A stretch of DNA of 64,000 bases. It comes from an uncultured Eubacterium sp. (lineage in GTDB: Bacteria; Bacillota; Clostridia; Lachnospirales; Lachnospiraceae). Below the pieces are notes generated by a model. It was not told the origin of the DNA, did no database searches, and saw nothing but the letters and a program-made list of their open reading frames with translations. Of the stretch, positions 61,789-64,000 are shown one piece after another (the stretch's first letter is position 1; each line of letters opens with the position of its first letter). The translations under genes and the position numbers were made by a program. Where the stretch lies: positions 13,801-77,800 of the forward strand of contig CAJUAU010000013.1 in NCBI GenBank assembly GCA_910584645.1, written 5' to 3'.

Positions 61789-62077
61789 AACATACTCTCC
61801 TTAAAAAATATATTTTCGTATTTGTAGAATCCCCGTTCCACCGGGCTCTTTCCAGCTGCCACATCTGCCTTTATCGGCTTACGACATATGTTTCCCACCG
61901 CATCTTGAGTATGAAAGGAAAAAGCATCCTATACTATCCATTATTTCCCTTGCATGTTTTATATTATAACATGACCATTGGTCAGAAACAACCAAAAGTT
62001 TACAATATATGTATATTTTATTTTTTTGATGATTAAAGCCATTCTTTTACTCCGCAAACTGAGAACTTTCCTATCAA
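61789..62077 (-). promoter_or_regulatory. Regulatory region of the giant flagellin gene
   Basis: Two promoter-like signals read towards the gene. First, TATAAT (61963-61968), 17 bp and TTGTTT (61986-61991), whose spacer holds the palindrome TGACCA-w-TGGTCA (61972-61984). Second, GCCGATAA (61871-61878), the sigma-28 -10 sequence, without a good TAAA at the expected distance. The leader folds CCCG/CGGG around a loop with GTGGAA (about 61840), a GGA-loop as bound by CsrA. These are candidates only. Confidence 0.45.
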
Positions 62078-63944
62078 GATTAGGGTGTCAAAAGGTCACT
62101 GACCTTTGAAATGAAATATATTTGTACCTTGAAAACTTAACACGATGTATCAAATCACAACGATATCTGGTAAAATATAAGTATCAAATATCGAGGTGAT
62201 CCAAATGGCTTTTGTTGCGAATGATAATCAACAATTAACTCTGGCAGACAGCACTCTTAATCTCACGCAAAGAGAAAAAAGGGTTCTGGAAAAATCCTGG
62301 GCTAAAACTTTTGCAGAGAAGGTTTTTCCCGCCATAGATGAGAGCATCTTCTCTGTTCTGTACAGTGATAAAGCTTCCCGTCCCAATACGCCAGTAAATG
62401 TAATTGTTGGGGCATTGATCTTAAAAGAAGCCCTTGGCGACACAGATGATGAACTGGTTGAGGCGCTTATGTTTGATATTCGTTATCAGTATGCCCTTCA
62501 TACAACAAGCTTTGAAGAACAGCCGCTCAGTGACCGTTCCTTAAGCAGGTTCCGGGCAAGGGTATTGGCATATGAAACGGAGCATGATGTTGACCTGATC
62601 CATGAATGCGTTGTAAAAATGGCAAAAGAGATTGCTGAATTTATGGACATATCCCCTAACATGCAGCGGATGGACAGCTTAATGGTCGCAGCCAACATAA
62701 AAAACCTGTCTTTGCTGGAATTGTTTTATACCTGTGTTGCCAATCTTGCAAGGATAATGGACCAGCGTGAAATAACCCTTCCGGAAGAACAATGCCACTA
62801 TATCGAAAAAGATGATTATAACCGCTGCATATATCACAAAAGAGAGCTTGACGCTACAGAGCGGACAATTGCTGTAATGCATGATGCCGAAAAACTGATC
62901 GCGCTTTGTGATAAAACAGGTGAGCTCGATGATACCAGTGAATACCAACTGCTTATCCGTCTTTTAAAAGAAAGAACGGTCACGGATGATGACGGCACCA
63001 GACGGCTCCGGCAGAAAGAGGAAGTGGAAAATCCATCGGAGGTTTTATTAAATCCGTCTGATCCGGAGGCTACTTTCCGGTACAAAGCCGGTGGAAAGAA
63101 CTTAGGCTATGCTGGAAATGTTGTTGAGTCCGTTGGCGAAAAGGGAAGCCTTATAACTGACTACGCATACGAGAAAAATACATATGCAGACAATCAGTTC
63201 ATGAAGGATTACCTGGAACAGCAGGATACATTTGGCGAAGGGGCCTTCCTGGTTGCAGATGGTGCATACAGTGGCGAAACAAATGCACGGATGGCAGCAT
63301 CCCATAACCTCAAGCTGGTAACAACGAATTTTACCGGGCGTAAGCCAGATGAAATATATGCCGGCTTCAAATTTACCGAAGATGGGCATTTCCTGATCGA
63401 ATGCACCAATGGATGCAAACCGGAGGAATGCACTTATGATCCGGGAAACGAACGTTCCGTTGCGTACTTCAAACCGGAGGAATGTAGTTCCTGTCCATAT
63501 AAAGACAGGTGCCAACCACGTTTCCTGAAAACAAGGGTCCGTAAGGAAGTTTCCTGGAAAGCGGTAGGAAGAGCAAAACAGCTGCAATATATGAAAACGG
63601 AGGAATTCAGCCGGTATGCCCGTTTCCGAAACGGGGTGGAAGCAATACCATCCCTTCTGCGGAGAAGATATCATGTGGACAAAATCCCAGCGCACGGCAA
63701 GAATCGAACCAGATTTCATTTTGGATTTAAAATAGCAGCATTAGATTTCCAAAAGCTATTGGATTATATCAATAGCTTAGGTAATTGCACTCCCAAAAAT
63801 GAAATAGCATAAAAAACCCAAAGAAAGCCATCTGTTTCATCGCAGTCAAACAGTTCTAAATCAAAGTTTTACCCAATTCGTGTTAAATTTTCAAGGTACA
63901 AACAAAATCATATATTAATTATTGGGTCTTTTGACACCCTAATC
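62078..63944 (+). mobile_element. IS1182-family insertion sequence
   Basis: 1867 bp. Perfect 17-bp terminal inverted repeats (GATTAGGGTGTCAAAAG, 62078-62094 and 63928-63944). A second, subterminal pair of 25 bp with one mismatch starts TTTGTACCTTGAAAA (62121-62145 and 63878-63902). One intact transposase gene fills the rest. No target-site duplication is evident. It sits about 290 bp upstream of the flagellin start and does not interrupt the promoter signals seen. Confidence 0.9.
62205..63812 (+). CDS. IS1182-family DDE transposase
   Basis: 535 residues. N-terminal domain with the DUF772-type segment (PVNVIVGALILKEALGDTDD; RYQYALHTTSFEEQPLSDRS). The DDE core has FLVADGAYSGE for the second Asp and HFGFKIAALDFQ late in the protein. 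A zinc-like cluster (CKPEECTYDPG, then CSSCPYKDRC) sits near 395-435. The frame is complete. The ATG at 62205 has GAGGTG six bases ahead; a GTG three codons earlier is possible. Confidence 0.9.
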   Translation: MAFVANDNQQLTLADSTLNLTQREKRVLEKSWAKTFAEKVFPAIDESIFSVLYSDKASRPNTPVNVIVGALILKEALGDTDDELVEALMFDIRYQYALHTTSFEEQPLSDRSLSRFRARVLAYETEHDVDLIHECVVKMAKEIAEFMDISPNMQRMDSLMVAANIKNLSLLELFYTCVANLARIMDQREITLPEEQCHYIEKDDYNRCIYHKRELDATERTIAVMHDAEKLIALCDKTGELDDTSEYQLLIRLLKERTVTDDDGTRRLRQKEEVENPSEVLLNPSDPEATFRYKAGGKNLGYAGNVVESVGEKGSLITDYAYEKNTYADNQFMKDYLEQQDTFGEGAFLVADGAYSGETNARMAASHNLKLVTTNFTGRKPDEIYAGFKFTEDGHFLIECTNGCKPEECTYDPGNERSVAYFKPEECSSCPYKDRCQPRFLKTRVRKEVSWKAVGRAKQLQYMKTEEFSRYARFRNGVEAIPSLLRRRYHVDKIPAHGKNRTRFHFGFKIAALDFQKLLDYINSLGNCTPKNEIA

Positions 63945-64000
63945 CTATGATGTCAGGGTCAAATAGCCCCAGTTAACACCTTGGAAATTTCACACAAATA

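Noticed and set aside
1..64000. CRISPR arrays, rRNA or tRNA genes, prophage
   Set aside because: No regularly spaced identical repeats with unique spacers, no rRNA-like stretches, no complete tRNA fold and no phage structural genes were seen.

Overview
The window comes from the chromosome of an anaerobic Firmicute, most likely a motile Lachnospiraceae (Clostridia). The evidence is strong AGGAGG-type ribosome sites, sigma-A promoters, and family content: SpoIIM, DAK2/Asp23, UPF0210 plus ACT, a DAK2-polA-coaE cluster, a DUF4340/Gld-type ABC operon and a Clostridia-type flagellin. The genus cannot be read from the sequence. Almost all genes lie on the minus strand. The clear plus-strand genes are a small HTH regulator (20.5 kb), a decayed GNAT (40 kb), a 46-residue membrane protein (56.6 kb) and the transposase at the right end.

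Layout. 0-8.3 kb: a zapA / U32 protease / FtsW-family envelope and division cluster, then two HAD phosphatases, an SGNH esterase and a Na/phosphate symporter with a PhoU tail. 8.5-20.4 kb: folC, a TrpXYZ-like ABC importer preceded by a possible leader peptide, the five-gene operon leuB-ilvD-ilvB-serC-serA with a visible promoter and terminator, and a VanZ-family gene. 20.5-23.1 kb: a small HTH regulator and a two-gene ATPase/RloB module of the AbiL defence type, split by a 273-bp inverted-repeat element lying exactly between a ribosome site and a start codon. 23.2-28.4 kb: two large secreted plant-glycan enzymes (GH43-CBM6 and a right-handed beta-helix protein), each carrying a lysine-rich Ig/Fn3-like module. 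28.4-35.6 kb: cysS, the Gld-like ABC operon and spoIIM. 35.6-42 kb: an accessory stretch with an APH(3')-like kinase, a broken GNAT, a LytTR two-component pair, GNAT debris, an AraC-SpoT-HD fusion and a lysoplasmalogenase. 42.4-45.6 kb: an MCP with direct-repeat operators, a NUDIX hydrolase and a membrane protein. 45.9-56.4 kb: a housekeeping run read Asp23, DAK2, polA, coaE, FtsA-like, MBL, ACT, UPF0210. 56.6-64 kb: a 1650-residue giant flagellin and an IS1182-family element.

Most notable: (1) the giant flagellin, whose 1.37-kb-residue insert reads as about eleven tandem FlaIN-like modules between intact D0/D1 ends; (2) the defence operon in which a MITE-like element separates the RloB start from its ribosome site, with a reconstructable ancestral overlap; (3) an AraC regulator fused to a SpoT-type HD domain with an altered metal-binding motif; (4) a chromosomal APH(3') homologue with an intact active site; (5) several small multi-branched palindromic intergenic elements; and (6) 21-bp-phased direct repeats next to a weak -35 upstream of the MCP gene, a layout typical of LytTR regulation.
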